A DNA stretch of 64,000 bases from an uncultured Dysgonomonas sp. (GCA_900556485.1 USOX01000002.1:161272-225271), one strand, 5' to 3'. Numbered from the stretch's first letter, positions 47,177 through 57,896 are shown. The notes: generated from the letters alone by a model not told the origin. Program-made: numbers and translations.

Positions 47177-48562
47177 TTACTTATTCTTTACTATCTGTGC
47201 TGTAAACTCAGCTTCTGAAACAAGTTTTTCTCCAATGAAAGCATAGCCTTTCATATTAGCTATACCACGCCTTATTTCAGACATCATATTAAGCCTAAAT
47301 ACGAGTGTATCCCCAGGCACCACTTTGCTCCTGAATTTCACATTGTCAATTTTCAGAAAATATGTAGAATATCTTTCTGCTTCTTCTACTTGCGACAGTA
47401 CTAGTAACCCCCCTATTTGTGCCATTGCCTCTACCTGTAAAACTCCAGGCATAACAGGTTCTTGAGGGAAATGTCCTTCGAAATAAGGTTCGTTTGTAGT
47501 AATATTCTTTACTCCTACAATATACTTTTGTCCTACTTCAATGATTTTATCAACCATCAAAAAGGGATAGCGGTGAGGTAAAAGTTCCTTAATTTTATTT
47601 ATATCAAAAACAGGCTCTTTATTAGGATCGTAAATGGGAGGCTGAACTTCGTTCATCTTAATCTGTTTACGAACTAAACGTGCCAATTTGTTATTTATTT
47701 TATGTCCTGGACGAGTAGCTATTATACGACCTTTGATCGGCTTTCCTATCAAGGCCATATCCCCTATGATATCCAACAATTTATGTCTTGCAGGCTCGTT
47801 CGGATATTGAATTTGCTTATTATTAAGATATCCTAGTTCAGATGCATCTTTATGAGGAACGCCCAACAAATCAGCTAAACTATCTAAATCCTGCTGAGAT
47901 ATCTGGCGTTCATATATCACGATTGCATTATCTAAGTCTCCACCTTTAATCAACCCTGCTTCCCGTAGTTTCTGTATCTCGCGAACAAAAACAAATGTGC
48001 GGCAACTAGCGATTTCTTTATTGAAATCCTCTAAATTTTCTAATGAGGCAGATTGGTTAGGTATATATTTGGATTCGAATTCGATGAATGAGTTAATGCA
48101 GAAACGATCATCAGGCAGCAATGTTAGCTTCGATCCGGTTTCTTCATCTACTACTTCCATCTTTTGGCGGACAATAAAATAGTCCCTTTCTTCAATTTGC
48201 TCCTCCAAACCTACTTCTTTGATAGCCTCAATATATTGAATAGAGCTTCCATCCAATATAGGAAATTCCGGTGCGTTAACCTCAATAAGACAATTATCTA
48301 TACGCGAAGCATATAGAGCTGCCATTGCATGTTCTACTGTACTGATATGAACATCTCCCTTTATGAGGACTGTCCCCCGTTGGGTATTCCCCACGTTCTC
48401 GGCAATCGCATCTATTACTGGCTGATCTTCAAGATCTACTCTTTTTATCTTATAACCATGATTATCCGGAGCCGGATTGAATGTTATTGTTATCGGAAGG
48501 CCTGTGTGTAGTCCCTTTCCTTGTAAGGTAAAACTGCTTTTCAGCGTATGTTGCTTGCTCAT
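47177..48562 (-). CDS. lpxC: Bifunctional LpxC deacetylase and FabZ dehydratase fusion
   Basis: 461 residues. The N-terminal LpxC domain has the zinc ligands in VEHAMAALYASR and RHKLLDIIGD. A linker follows at about residue 310, then the FabZ domain with LLPHRYPFLMVDKI and GHFPQEPVMPGVLQVEAMAQ (catalytic His and Glu). The fusion is common in Bacteroidetes. LpxC removes acetyl from UDP-3-O-acyl-GlcNAc (the committed lipid A step); FabZ dehydrates 3-hydroxyacyl-ACP. The two compete for the same hydroxyacyl pool, so the fusion may coordinate them. Confidence 0.96.
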   Translation of the reverse strand: MSKQHTLKSSFTLQGKGLHTGLPITITFNPAPDNHGYKIKRVDLEDQPVIDAIAENVGNTQRGTVLIKGDVHISTVEHAMAALYASRIDNCLIEVNAPEFPILDGSSIQYIEAIKEVGLEEQIEERDYFIVRQKMEVVDEETGSKLTLLPDDRFCINSFIEFESKYIPNQSASLENLEDFNKEIASCRTFVFVREIQKLREAGLIKGGDLDNAIVIYERQISQQDLDSLADLLGVPHKDASELGYLNNKQIQYPNEPARHKLLDIIGDMALIGKPIKGRIIATRPGHKINNKLARLVRKQIKMNEVQPPIYDPNKEPVFDINKIKELLPHRYPFLMVDKIIEVGQKYIVGVKNITTNEPYFEGHFPQEPVMPGVLQVEAMAQIGGLLVLSQVEEAERYSTYFLKIDNVKFRSKVVPGDTLVFRLNMMSEIRRGIANMKGYAFIGEKLVSEAEFTAQIVKNK

Positions 48563-48580
48563 TTTTTCTGCTTAACTTAA

Positions 48581-49630
48581 CTAGTCTTGTTTATAGTTAG
48601 ATTTCAATTTTTCTATTTCTTTCTGTAGCTGATTGATCTGACGATACATTTCCGGTAGTTTTGGGAATACTACACTAGAACGGAAAAAATCGCGTACCGG
48701 GATTGCCGGAGCACCTAATATTTTGGCATTCGGCTCTATATTACTTATTATTCCCGACTGAGCCCCAATATTTGCATTATCACCAATGGTAATATGGCCG
48801 CCCAATCCTACTTGTCCTCCAAACATACAATTTTTTCCCACTTTAGTAGAGCCCGATATACCGACTTGCGCAGCCATTACCGTATTCTCTCCTATTTCGA
48901 CATTGTGAGCTATTTGTATCAGATTATCAAGCTTAACCCCTTTATGTATTATCGTTGCATCCATTACTGCTCTGTCCACAGTAGTGTTTGCTCCTATTTC
49001 AACATCGTCTTCTATAATAACGATACCCATCTGAGGTATTTTCTTATAAACTCCATCTTCAGGTGCAAATCCGAAACCATCACTGCCGATAACTACACCT
49101 GAGTGTATTATACAATTGTTACCGATAATGCAACCAGGATATATTTTTGCTCCAGGATATATTATACAATTTTCCCCTATTTTTACATCATCCCCGATAT
49201 ATGTCTGAGGATATACCTGGCTATTATTACCTATTTTAGATGTATTACCAATATAAGCAAATGCGCCAACATATACATTTTCGCCTAATTCTGCTGTTTC
49301 TGAGATATACGACATTGGTTCCACTCCCGTTTTACGAGGCTTCATTTTTTCCATCATGTCTAATAAAACAGCAAGAGCTGCATATGCATTAAAGCATCTG
49401 ATCAGCGTAGCCTCAATAGGATGCTCGGCAACAAAGTCGTTATTAACCAAAACGATACTCGCTTTAGTTGTATATATATAGTTGGTATATTTGGGATTGG
49501 CTAGGAATGTTAGTGTTCCCGGTTTACCTTCTTCTATTTTCGAAAAATTATTCACGGCAACTGAAGGATCTCCCTCAATTGTACCATTTAAGACTGTAGC
49601 AATTTGCTCTGCAGTGAAGGATATTTGCAT
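48581..49630 (-). CDS. lpxD: UDP-3-O-acylglucosamine N-acyltransferase
   Basis: 349 residues. The N-terminal LpxD uridine-binding domain ([20 protein letters not shown]) precedes hexapeptide repeats and the catalytic His region [18 protein letters not shown]; a C-terminal coiled coil is present ([16 protein letters not shown]). It adds the N-linked acyl chain in lipid A synthesis. It is the first gene of the operon and lies 18 nt upstream of lpxC/fabZ. Confidence 0.97.
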   Translation of the reverse strand: MQISFTAEQIATVLNGTIEGDPSVAVNNFSKIEEGKPGTLTFLANPKYTNYIYTTKASIVLVNNDFVAEHPIEATLIRCFNAYAALAVLLDMMEKMKPRKTGVEPMSYISETAELGENVYVGAFAYIGNTSKIGNNSQVYPQTYIGDDVKIGENCIIYPGAKIYPGCIIGNNCIIHSGVVIGSDGFGFAPEDGVYKKIPQMGIVIIEDDVEIGANTTVDRAVMDATIIHKGVKLDNLIQIAHNVEIGENTVMAAQVGISGSTKVGKNCMFGGQVGLGGHITIGDNANIGAQSGIISNIEPNAKILGAPAIPVRDFFRSSVVFPKLPEMYRQINQLQKEIEKLKSNYKQD

Positions 49631-49695
49631 AAGAAAATATTCAAAAAAAATATTTGGCGTCTTTTTTAAATGATGCGAAATAAGTAATAATTTTC

Positions 49696-49703
49696 CAAAT
49701 ATA
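49696..49703 (-). promoter_or_regulatory. Putative -7 promoter element of the lpxD operon
   Basis: The minus strand reads TATATTTG, an exact TAnnTTTG match, about 66 nt before the lpxD ATG. No clear -33 box was seen. Confidence 0.4.
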
Positions 49704-49748
49704 TCACTTTTCTGCTTAAAAAACAGTCGAAATAGTAAATATTATTAT

Positions 49749-50222
49749 TTATTCAATCTTGCCAAAGAAAGAAATTGATTGTCTATTTTGCTCATTAACA
49801 GTAAGTGTAGCATTGCCAGAGTCTCCTATTATTAAAGAAAGATCGTATAGTCTGTTATTTTCCTTTACATTAATTTTAACATCCCATTCGCCTTTCTTTT
49901 TTTCAGAAATAGTGTATTCAAAATTTGTAGCAACAAATTTTACACCTCCTTCATCCATTGGTAGAGGTGCCGAATATGCCCTGCCAAAGTATGGAAGATA
50001 AGAACTGATTGTATCTTTAGAAACATCTAATGAATAAGAATAGCTGAGATTTATAGTGCGCCCACTCATAGGCATAGCAGTACGAGGTACAAATTTATAA
50101 TTTTGACTTTCAATCTTCTCTGTAATTTGATCTATTTGCTCTTGTTTTGTAAGAGAATCTCCGGATTTACAACTAAACAGTAAAGCGGATATAATTATAC
50201 TGATAGCAACTATAGTTTTCAT
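49749..50222 (-). CDS. DUF4251-type lipoprotein
   Basis: 157 residues with lipoprotein signal ending ALLFSC. The mature part matches DUF4251: RTINLSYSYSLDVSKDTISS, YLPYFGRAYSAPLPMDEGGV and FEYTISEKKKGEWDVKINV. The family is found mostly in Bacteroidetes and its function is unknown. It is monocistronic. Confidence 0.82.
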   Translation of the reverse strand: MKTIVAISIIISALLFSCKSGDSLTKQEQIDQITEKIESQNYKFVPRTAMPMSGRTINLSYSYSLDVSKDTISSYLPYFGRAYSAPLPMDEGGVKFVATNFEYTISEKKKGEWDVKINVKENNRLYDLSLIIGDSGNATLTVNEQNRQSISFFGKIE

Positions 50223-50358
50223 AACTTCCTCCTTATTTTAGATTTCAAAATTTAAAGATTATATATACTAGATACTCAAGTATTAATACCTTCGCAAAAT
50301 ACAATAAATTCGCTATTGTACACTATTAGAAACGCTAAAAAAAGGATAAATGTTTACC

Positions 50359-51363
50359 CTAGAATGACAAAAAAGGTAAAAAACAAATGAAAAGATAGAC
50401 TACTCCAAGAAAATAGAAAAGCATTGTGGTCACTTTTTGTTCTGCTAATGCAAAGAAATGCCCCAGAAGTAAAGCTCCTGCTGCTAATACCACATATAAG
50501 CTCATTAAAGGAGTGATATTCAATAATGCAAACAAGAGAAAACCAACGGACACAAAAAGAGCAAGTAAGGATAAATATGCCCTCACCTTTATTTTATCTT
50601 TATACCTGTTTACATAATTATCTGCCATTATAATACCAAATACCAAAAAGAAGCACAGGATAATAGCCCATTGTGAAATACTGAAGTCCAATACTGGGAA
50701 GTCCAACAGCTGTACTACAGCGAAAGATGAAAAACAATCGTAAAGTGTATTTAATTCCCCTACAAATAAAAAGATAGAATAAACAGGGAAATACACCATT
50801 ACACAGCTTAGAATGGTTGCTAAAAATGATTTTAGACTAAAACATCGCATCAAAGCCAGACCTAACCATAAGACTAAGTAATATAATATCAAAACGGGGG
50901 AAAACAAACTCCCTACAGCCAGAACAAATCCCGAGGCAAAAGCAGCAATTGATTTATTTGTGGCATTATATGATACGAATAACAACGATATAACATACAT
51001 CACAGCCAATACTCCAAAGTATTGAGGAGACATATAAATAAAAGATGGATGACAGCTAAATAAAAGAATTATTATAGCTGAAGGTAAAAGTGTCCGCCTG
51101 CGGATAAGCAAATTGGTAGTATTAATATATGCAGCCAAAAGCGCTAAACATACGACACTGATGCCTGATGCAATAAATGAGATAAAAGAATTACTAAATA
51201 GATTGAACAATAATGTCCCAATAGGACTATCTGACCAATCGACAGAAGGCTCTCCGCCCCATCCATAATACACAAAGCGTATAATGACTGCACAGACTAT
51301 AGAAAAGACAAGGATACCTTTGCCTTCGGCTATATTGTTTTTATATGATTTTGGTATTGCCAT
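50359..51363 (-). CDS. Multi-pass membrane protein of unknown function
   Basis: 334 residues with about ten transmembrane segments. Segments such as LLPSAIIILLFSCHPSFIYM and SFVLAVGSLFSPVLILYYLVLW resemble a family of conserved Bacteroidetes membrane proteins found near purD. It overlaps purD by one base (TAATG), so it is translated with it. Function is unknown. Confidence 0.75.
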   Translation of the reverse strand: MAIPKSYKNNIAEGKGILVFSIVCAVIIRFVYYGWGGEPSVDWSDSPIGTLLFNLFSNSFISFIASGISVVCLALLAAYINTTNLLIRRRTLLPSAIIILLFSCHPSFIYMSPQYFGVLAVMYVISLLFVSYNATNKSIAAFASGFVLAVGSLFSPVLILYYLVLWLGLALMRCFSLKSFLATILSCVMVYFPVYSIFLFVGELNTLYDCFSSFAVVQLLDFPVLDFSISQWAIILCFFLVFGIIMADNYVNRYKDKIKVRAYLSLLALFVSVGFLLFALLNITPLMSLYVVLAAGALLLGHFFALAEQKVTTMLFYFLGVVYLFICFLPFLSF

Positions 51364-52634
51364 TATTTTAGGTCAAAGCCTATATCTTTGCGATAATATT
51401 TCTTGTCAAAGGATACGATTTCTGCATTTTTGAAAGAGGTTGCTAATGCCTCTTCTTTTGTTGTGCCATATGAGCTAACAGCAATTACACGCCCTCCATT
51501 GGTAAGGACTTTACCTCCTGACAACTTTGTACCGGCATGGAAAAGGACACTGTCTGTAACCAATTCTAAGCCGGTTATTTCTTTATTTTTTTCATAATCG
51601 CCAGGATATCCGCCGGAAACGAGCATCACTGTAACAGCATATCTATCATCTGTTTCCATTGTTTTCTCAGCGAGGGTTCCTGTAGCGACACCTTCTAACA
51701 GAGATACTAAATCTGATTTAATACGCAGCATCACTGCTTCTGTCTCCGGATCACCCATACGTACATTATACTCGATGACCATCGGCTCTCCTTTTACTTC
51801 GATCAAGCCAAGGAAAATAAATCCTTTATATATTATATTGTCTTTTTTGAGTCCTTCTACTGTAGGTATAACAATCCGGTCTTCTACTTTTTTCATAAAT
51901 ACCTCATCGGCAAAAGAAACCGGAGAAACGGCTCCCATTCCACCTGTATTAAGACCTGTATCGCCTTCTCCTATACGCTTATAATCTTTAGCAACAGGAA
52001 GTATTTTGTATGAATCGCCATCAGAGAGTACAAATACAGAACATTCGATACCTGAAAGGAACTCTTCTATCACAACAGTCTTACTGGCATCGCCAAACAT
52101 ACCGCTTAGCATTTCTTTCAACTCACGTTTAGCTTCATCCAAATCGTTGATAATAAGTACTCCTTTACCTGCAGCCAAGCCATCCGCTTTTAACACATAG
52201 GGCGCCTCTAATTCTTCGAGAAAACTATAAGCTTCATCCAGCTGCCCAAGTGTAAAACTTCTGTAGCGAGCTGTAGGAATATTATGGCGCATCATAAATT
52301 GTTTGCCAAAGTCTTTACTGCCTTCCAATTTCGCACCTTCCATTGAAGGCCCTATAACAGGAATATGTTTTACTTCCGTATCGTTTACAAAAAAGTCGTA
52401 TATGCCCCTTACCAATGGTTCTTCGGGACCTACAACCACCATATCGATTTTATTATCAAGAGTAAATCGCTTAATGGCAGGAAAATCAGTTATAGATAAG
52501 TCCACATTCTGTGCAATCAGATGAGTTCCTGCATTTCCGGGTGCTACATACAGATTACTCACTTTTACACTTTGTTTGATCTTCCATGCTAATGCATTTT
52601 CGCGGCCTCCGCTTCCTAATAATAAAATATTCAT
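51363..52634 (-). CDS. purD: Phosphoribosylamine--glycine ligase
   Basis: 423 residues. ATP-grasp enzyme with [19 protein letters not shown] at the start, the ATP loop [15 protein letters not shown], and metal-binding [19 protein letters not shown]. It catalyses the second step of purine synthesis (GAR formation). It is followed by the overlapping membrane-protein gene. Confidence 0.98.
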   Translation of the reverse strand: MNILLLGSGGRENALAWKIKQSVKVSNLYVAPGNAGTHLIAQNVDLSITDFPAIKRFTLDNKIDMVVVGPEEPLVRGIYDFFVNDTEVKHIPVIGPSMEGAKLEGSKDFGKQFMMRHNIPTARYRSFTLGQLDEAYSFLEELEAPYVLKADGLAAGKGVLIINDLDEAKRELKEMLSGMFGDASKTVVIEEFLSGIECSVFVLSDGDSYKILPVAKDYKRIGEGDTGLNTGGMGAVSPVSFADEVFMKKVEDRIVIPTVEGLKKDNIIYKGFIFLGLIEVKGEPMVIEYNVRMGDPETEAVMLRIKSDLVSLLEGVATGTLAEKTMETDDRYAVTVMLVSGGYPGDYEKNKEITGLELVTDSVLFHAGTKLSGGKVLTNGGRVIAVSSYGTTKEEALATSFKNAEIVSFDKKYYRKDIGFDLK

Positions 52635-52789
52635 AGATGTGTTTATAAAAATAATTATGACAGTAAGTCTTTATTCTGGCTAGTAACCATATTCCATTGA
52701 GGGACAAAGATACATGATTATTTTCTTAACATGAAAATCAGAAATATTTATTGTAAGTTTACAACCCGAAAAATCAGAAAAAATTAATA

Positions 52790-53554
52790 ATGGAGGAAGA
52801 GAAAGGAATTTTTAAGCGAACCGAACTTTTGCTTGGAAGTCAAATGATGGAAAAGATAGCCGATACCCGGGTTATTCTTTTCGGTGTAGGAGGCGTTGGC
52901 AGTTGGTGTGCAGAAAGCCTGATTCGTTCGGGGATAAAATATCTTACCATAGTAGATTCTGACCGCGTTTGCGAAACAAATATTAACCGCCAATTGATGG
53001 CAACAACAAAAACTGTAGGAAGACAAAAAGTAGATGTACTGAAAGAACGTTTATTGGAAATAAATCCGGATGCCAACATTACAGCTATAGCTCAGGTATA
53101 TAGTGAAGAGAACTCTGATTCGTTTCAGATAGGTTCGTATGACTATGTAGTGGATGCGATAGACAGCCTGAAGCATAAAATTCATCTGATTAAAACTGCA
53201 ACACATACAAAAGCAAAACTGTTCTCGTCGATGGGTGCTGCCCTTAAAATGGATCCAACCCGAATAAAAGTTGCTGAATTTTGGAAAGTTCAGGGGTGTC
53301 CCCTTGGTGCTGCATTACGCCGAAGAATGAAGAAAGAAGACAGACCAGGAAAGAAGTTTCTATGCGTATATAGTGATGAACTACTGGAAAACAAAGGGTT
53401 GAAATATGAATTTGACGAATCGAAGAGTTCGGAGGTTGCAAAACAGAATAATCCTAGTATCAAGGCTCAAACGAATGGAACGCTTGCTCATATTACTGCA
53501 ATATTCGGATTTACATTAGCAGGGTTGGTAATAAAAGATATTTGTAATGAATAG
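52790..53554 (+). CDS. tcdA: tRNA threonylcarbamoyladenosine dehydratase
   Basis: 254 residues of the E1-like ThiF/MoeB superfamily. The ATP-binding glycine motif is FGVGGVGSW, the substrate Arg region is INRQLMATT, and the late Ser-rich LFSSMGAALKMDPTRIKV is typical of TcdA (CsdL). It cyclises t6A37 of tRNAs to ct6A with ATP, in the cytoplasm. The start at ATG 52790 fits the family's length. Confidence 0.94.
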   Translation: MEEEKGIFKRTELLLGSQMMEKIADTRVILFGVGGVGSWCAESLIRSGIKYLTIVDSDRVCETNINRQLMATTKTVGRQKVDVLKERLLEINPDANITAIAQVYSEENSDSFQIGSYDYVVDAIDSLKHKIHLIKTATHTKAKLFSSMGAALKMDPTRIKVAEFWKVQGCPLGAALRRRMKKEDRPGKKFLCVYSDELLENKGLKYEFDESKSSEVAKQNNPSIKAQTNGTLAHITAIFGFTLAGLVIKDICNE

Positions 53555-53670
53555 ATATATCTAAATAATTATCAACAAAAGAGATAAATATTCCGTTATA
53601 TTTTTATCTATATAGGATGAATAATAAGTGTGTTGACAGATCGAAAAAAAGTTACAGTAAAAAACATATA

Positions 53671-53697
53671 AAAAAGTGTCACTTTTGTCACTTTTTA
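53671..53697 (+). promoter_or_regulatory. Tandem/inverted GTCAC repeat upstream of the PH-like membrane protein
   Basis: Two 9-bp units GTCACTTTT follow one another, and the outer AAAAAGTG (53671-53678) and CACTTTTT (53689-53696) form an inverted repeat. It lies 17 nt before the ATG. It is nearly identical to the minus-strand motif at 6419-6396. Confidence 0.45.
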
Positions 53698-53713
53698 TAA
53701 AAAACTAATAAGG

Positions 53714-54166
53714 ATGAACGAATTAAATTTGAATTACGGTACAACGAAAACACAGAAGACAACAAATATTGTTTTGTCTGTTTACTTTATTGCTTTCGGA
53801 CTATTTATTGGAATTAGTCAAGTTATTATTAAAAGCTATGGTATTGTTTTTATAGGTGCATTAATATGTGTTGTGTTTGCTGCATTAATATTATTGAGAA
53901 ATACAGTGTGGCTGCCTGTTCCCATATTAAAAATAGATAATGAAGGAATTGCATCGCAGCTTTTCGGTAAAAAAAGTGAAAAGGTTGAATGGGTTAATGT
54001 AAGCAAGGTAAATATTGGTCCCGGATATATTATTTTCTTTGTTAATGGCGGACAAAAACAGAAGAATCTGGATCTTTCTGAACTGAAATATAATGATATA
54101 ACAAAAGTAAAGAGTAAAATCATAGAACTTTGCGAGTATAAAAACATACCTTATCACAACGATTAA
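53714..54166 (+). CDS. Small membrane protein with a PH-like domain
   Basis: 150 residues. Two helices (NIVLSVYFIAFGLFIGISQV and IVFIGALICVVFAALILL) are followed by a soluble domain with LKIDNEGIASQLFGKKSEKVEWVNVSKV. That domain is similar to the short bacterial PH-like membrane proteins (STM3941-type); the identity is uncertain. The gene stands alone with its own operator-like motif and terminator. Confidence 0.65.
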   Translation: MNELNLNYGTTKTQKTTNIVLSVYFIAFGLFIGISQVIIKSYGIVFIGALICVVFAALILLRNTVWLPVPILKIDNEGIASQLFGKKSEKVEWVNVSKVNIGPGYIIFFVNGGQKQKNLDLSELKYNDITKVKSKIIELCEYKNIPYHND

Positions 54167-54187
54167 AAGAGTTCTGGACATTATATA

Positions 54188-54211
54188 AAAAGCTGTTTTT
54201 GAACAGCTTTT
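54188..54211 (+). terminator. Terminator of the PH-like membrane protein gene
   Basis: AAAAGCTGTT (54188-54197) pairs with AACAGCTTTT (54202-54211), loop TTTG, 21 nt after the stop codon; the T-tract is inside the right arm. Confidence 0.85.
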
Positions 54212-54375
54212 ATGTTTCCAATAAATAATGTAGATTTGCAGTCATTATATAATTTACATTTCAAGATTTCATATTTCAAGATTCCAATATATTTAGGAGT
54301 CATAAACGTTGAAGTTTTACTATGTAAAGATTATTTATTTTCGCAGACTCTTAATAACCTATAAAAATACAACAC

Positions 54376-56379
54376 GTGAGAACAGAAAACGAAGAAAAAG
54401 TAACCGGATTGCCGGAAAATGCCTTTCGGGAGCTGAATCAAGGAGAAGAATATAAGCCTATAATGTCGCCAGACAGACAATACAAGGAAGTAACACCTTG
54501 GTCTGTAATGTGGGGGTTGATCATGGCTGTTATTTTTAGTGCTGCTGCTGCTTACTTAGGACTGAAAGTGGGACAAGTATTTGAAGCTGCGATACCTATT
54601 GCCATAATAGCTGTAGGATTGTCCAGCGCATTTAAAAGAAAGAATGCCTTAGGTGAGAATGTCATCATCCAATCGATTGGAGCCAGTAGTGGCGTGATTG
54701 TTGCCGGGGCAATATTCACGCTTCCTGCATTATATATTTTACAGTCTAAGTATTCTGAAATAGCAGTAGATTTCTTTCAGGTTTTCCTTAGTTCTCTTTT
54801 AGGAGGTATTTTAGGTATCCTTTTCTTAATTCCGTTCAGAAAATACTTTGTATCGGATATGCACGGAAAGTATCCTTTCCCTGAGGCTACAGCTACCACT
54901 CAAGTATTAATTTCGAGTGAAAAAGGAGAGGGACAAGCTAAACCTCTTATTATAGCCGGATTAATTGGTGGCTTGTATGATTTTCTAATAGCTACTTTCG
55001 GTACCTGGGCCGAAACTTTTACATCGCGTGTACTTCCTTTCGGTGCTGAAATTGCAGATAAGGCAAAGGTGGTATTTAAAGTAAATGTAGGTGCGGCAGT
55101 TTTAGGTTTAGGCTTTATTATAGGACTGAAATATGCAGCTATAATATGTGCAGGTTCTGCATTAGTATGGTTTGTTATTGTTCCTATCCTTCCACTATTA
55201 AGCGATTCTTTACTTCAAATTATAAATCCGTCATTTGCAGGAGATATTTCAGCAATGGCTCCTGAAAGTATTTTCAGCACATTTGCCCGTCATATAGGTA
55301 TCGGTGGTATAGCAATGGCCGGAATCATAGGTATTGTAAAATCGTGGGGGATTATAAAAGGAGCAGTAGGACTTGCTTCTAAAGAATTAAAAGGTGGTGC
55401 ATCAGGCTCTAAACAAATAGAGAAACGTACACAGCGTGACCTACCAATGAAAATTATTTCTATTGGGGTAATATTAGCACTTATCGTCACTTTCTTATTC
55501 TTCTGGCTTGGTGTTATACATAATTTATTATTCGCTGTTGTGGGTATATTGGTAGTTGCTATTATTGCATTCCTATTTACAACGGTTGCGGCAAATGCTA
55601 TAGCCATTGTTGGTTCTAACCCTGTATCGGGAATGACTTTGATGACCTTGATATTAGCTTCTCTTGTAATGGTGGCTGTAGGTCTTAAGGGTACTTCGGG
55701 AATGGTAGCAGCTTTAATTATAGGAGGTGTGGTTTGTACTGCCTTATCAATGGCCGGAGGATTTATCACCGATTTAAAAGTTGGTTATTGGTTAGGTTCT
55801 ACCCCTGCAAAACAGCAATCATGGAAATTCCTGGGAACACTCGTATCAGCAGCTACTGTTGGCGGAGTCATCCTTATATTAAATAAAACATATGGTTTTA
55901 CAGGGCCTAATGCATTAGTAGCTCCTCAGGCAAACGCGATGGCTGCTGTTATAGAACCACTAATGATGGGGCAAGGCGCACCTTGGATACTGTATGGTAT
56001 TGGGGCGATAATTGCTTTGATTCTGACTTTTATGCGTGTACCTGCATTGGCTTTTGCATTAGGGATGTTTATTCCGATGGAGTTAAATGTACCTTTATTA
56101 ATTGGAGGTGCAGTAAGTTGGTATGTTGGTAGCCGCAGCAAAGACAAAGCCTTAAATACAGCTCGCGTTGAAAAGGGGACACTACTTGCCTCTGGATTTA
56201 TTGCCGGAGGAGCTTTGATGGGTGTAGTTAGTGCCACAATGCGCTTTGCCGGAGTAAATCTGGTAAATGAAGAATGGCTGAGTCATAGCGGTTCGGAAAT
56301 ACTTGGGCTGGGAATGTATGCAGTCATCATCTTCTATCTGGGTTACTCTTCGATGAAAGCAAAAAAAGAAATGTTATAA
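54376..56379 (+). CDS. OPT-family oligopeptide transporter
   Basis: 667 residues with about 14-16 transmembrane helices; starts with GTG at 54376. The N-terminus has PWSVMWGLIMAVIFSAAAAYLGLKVGQV, typical of the OPT superfamily, with FPEATATTQVLIS, GIGGIAMAGIIGIVKSWG and GLMNP-like glycine-rich motifs. It is an inner-membrane importer of oligopeptides or peptide-like metal chelates; substrate unassigned. It is followed by a terminator. Confidence 0.9.
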   Translation: MRTENEEKVTGLPENAFRELNQGEEYKPIMSPDRQYKEVTPWSVMWGLIMAVIFSAAAAYLGLKVGQVFEAAIPIAIIAVGLSSAFKRKNALGENVIIQSIGASSGVIVAGAIFTLPALYILQSKYSEIAVDFFQVFLSSLLGGILGILFLIPFRKYFVSDMHGKYPFPEATATTQVLISSEKGEGQAKPLIIAGLIGGLYDFLIATFGTWAETFTSRVLPFGAEIADKAKVVFKVNVGAAVLGLGFIIGLKYAAIICAGSALVWFVIVPILPLLSDSLLQIINPSFAGDISAMAPESIFSTFARHIGIGGIAMAGIIGIVKSWGIIKGAVGLASKELKGGASGSKQIEKRTQRDLPMKIISIGVILALIVTFLFFWLGVIHNLLFAVVGILVVAIIAFLFTTVAANAIAIVGSNPVSGMTLMTLILASLVMVAVGLKGTSGMVAALIIGGVVCTALSMAGGFITDLKVGYWLGSTPAKQQSWKFLGTLVSAATVGGVILILNKTYGFTGPNALVAPQANAMAAVIEPLMMGQGAPWILYGIGAIIALILTFMRVPALAFALGMFIPMELNVPLLIGGAVSWYVGSRSKDKALNTARVEKGTLLASGFIAGGALMGVVSATMRFAGVNLVNEEWLSHSGSEILGLGMYAVIIFYLGYSSMKAKKEML

Positions 56380-56401
56380 TAAAACATCATACTTTGGTTG
56401 A

Positions 56402-56437
56402 GAGGGGACAGTGGAAAACTGTCCTCTTCTATTTATA
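56402..56437 (+). terminator. Terminator of the OPT transporter gene
   Basis: Eleven-pair stem from 56402-56412 with 56418-56428 around loop GGAAA, two G-U pairs included, followed by a T-rich tail (TTCTATTTAT). It lies 22 nt after the stop codon. Confidence 0.78.
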
Positions 56438-56453
56438 TGAGTATTCAACATCT

Positions 56454-56485
56454 TTTGTTTATCATTATAAAACAGTGTAACTTTG
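56454..56485 (+). promoter_or_regulatory. Promoter of mnmE, complete Bacteroidetes type
   Basis: TTTG (56454-56457), a 20-nt spacer, then TAACTTTG (56478-56485) match the -33 and -7 boxes with the expected spacing. The predicted transcript starts about 56492, just before the ATG at 56505. Confidence 0.75.
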
Positions 56486-56504
56486 AGTCAAAATCCAGAA
56501 TAAT

Positions 56505-57896
56505 ATGCAAGAAAACAATATAATAGTTGCCATATCTACACCTGCCGGAATAGGGGGAATCGCTGTAATACGTGTGTCTGGTAAAGGTAGTATCGAATTA
56601 GTGGATACTGTTTTCAAGGCTCCTAATAATAAAAGGCTAACTGAGCAAAAGGCGAATACTATTCATTTCGGCTCTATTGTTAAAGATAATACTGTATTAG
56701 ATGAAGTATTGGTAAGTATATTTAAAGCGCCACACTCTTTCACAGGAGAGGATATTGTAGAAATATCTTGTCATGGCTCTGTATATATACAACAAAATGT
56801 TTTGCAGCTATTAATTTCACAAGGAGCATCCCTAGCTCAACCGGGAGAATTTACTCAAAGAGCGTTTCTTAACGGGAAAATGGACTTATCGCAAGCTGAA
56901 TCGGTTGCTGACTTGATAGCATCTTCTTCGGCTGCCACACACCGTTTGGCCATGAACCAAATGCGGGGAGGTTTTAGCAACAAACTAGTTGAGCTTCGTA
57001 CCGAATTATTGAATTTTACATCCTTAATTGAATTGGAACTGGACTTTTCGGAAGAAGATGTTGAGTTTGCAAATAGAGAAAATCTCAAAGAAACAGCAAA
57101 GCAAATAGAATCTCATATAAAGAAACTGGCTGACTCGTTTAGTATAGGGAATGCTGTAAAGAGTGGTATACCTGTTGCTATTATAGGAGAGACAAATGCA
57201 GGTAAATCTACCTTGTTAAATCTACTATTACATGAAGACAAGGCAATTGTATCAGATATACACGGTACAACAAGAGATGTAATTGAAGATATTATCAACA
57301 TACAAAGTTTAACTTTCAGGTTGATTGATACTGCCGGGATACGAGACACAGTGGACGAAATAGAAAGTATAGGAATAGAACGAACCTTCAAGAAGATAGA
57401 ACAAGCTAGTATTATTTTATGGGTTATTGATTCTGAAACATCGAATGAGCACACTATCGAATTGGCCAGTAAGATATTGCCGACGGCAAAAGATAAAAAA
57501 CTAATCCTTATATTTAATAAGGTGGATATTATTTCTGCTGAACGAAAAGCTGACAAAGAGAGTCTATTATTAGAAGAAATTACTGAACGTATCTTTATCT
57601 CTGCTAAATATGACCAAGGAACAGACATGTTAGAAGATAGTCTTATAAAAGCGGCTAATATTCCACAAATAGGAGAGCAGGATATCATAGTTACAAATAT
57701 GAGGCACTATGAGGCTTTATCAAATGCCTTATCTGCCATTCAAAGAGTACAGGAAGGACTTGACTTAAATCTTTCGGGTGATTTTATTTCTCAGGATATA
57801 CGGGAATGTATGCATTATTTAGGAGAGATAACTGGGCAGATTTCTACGGATGAGATATTGGGGAATATTTTTGGGAAGTTTTGTATCGGAAAGTAA
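56505..57896 (+). CDS. mnmE: tRNA modification GTPase MnmE (TrmE)
   Basis: 463 residues. The N-terminal formyl-THF-binding domain (IVAISTPAGIGGIAVIRVSG) and the helical domain enclose a G domain: P-loop GETNAGKST (about 228-236), DTAGIRD, NKVD. It ends FCIGK with the invariant C-terminal Cys. With MnmG it modifies U34 of some tRNAs. The final codons coincide with the left attachment site of the integrative element; the last lysine codon is AAG here and AAA in the right copy. Confidence 0.97.
   Translation: MQENNIIVAISTPAGIGGIAVIRVSGKGSIELVDTVFKAPNNKRLTEQKANTIHFGSIVKDNTVLDEVLVSIFKAPHSFTGEDIVEISCHGSVYIQQNVLQLLISQGASLAQPGEFTQRAFLNGKMDLSQAESVADLIASSSAATHRLAMNQMRGGFSNKLVELRTELLNFTSLIELELDFSEEDVEFANRENLKETAKQIESHIKKLADSFSIGNAVKSGIPVAIIGETNAGKSTLLNLLLHEDKAIVSDIHGTTRDVIEDIINIQSLTFRLIDTAGIRDTVDEIESIGIERTFKKIEQASIILWVIDSETSNEHTIELASKILPTAKDKKLILIFNKVDIISAERKADKESLLLEEITERIFISAKYDQGTDMLEDSLIKAANIPQIGEQDIIVTNMRHYEALSNALSAIQRVQEGLDLNLSGDFISQDIRECMHYLGEITGQISTDEILGNIFGKFCIGK
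57879..57896 (+). repeat. attL, left attachment core at the mnmE 3' end
   Basis: TTTTGTATCGGAAAGTAA encodes FCIGK and stop. The right copy differs by one base at position 15 (G here, A there), a synonymous change. The element's integrase gene begins 201 nt further right. Confidence 0.88.

Noticed and set aside
55290..55769. Long minus-strand open frame opposite the OPT transporter
   Set aside because: Its repeated Ile/Ala/Thr/Pro composition is that of an antisense shadow of membrane helices; there is no start context and the plus-strand gene is certain.
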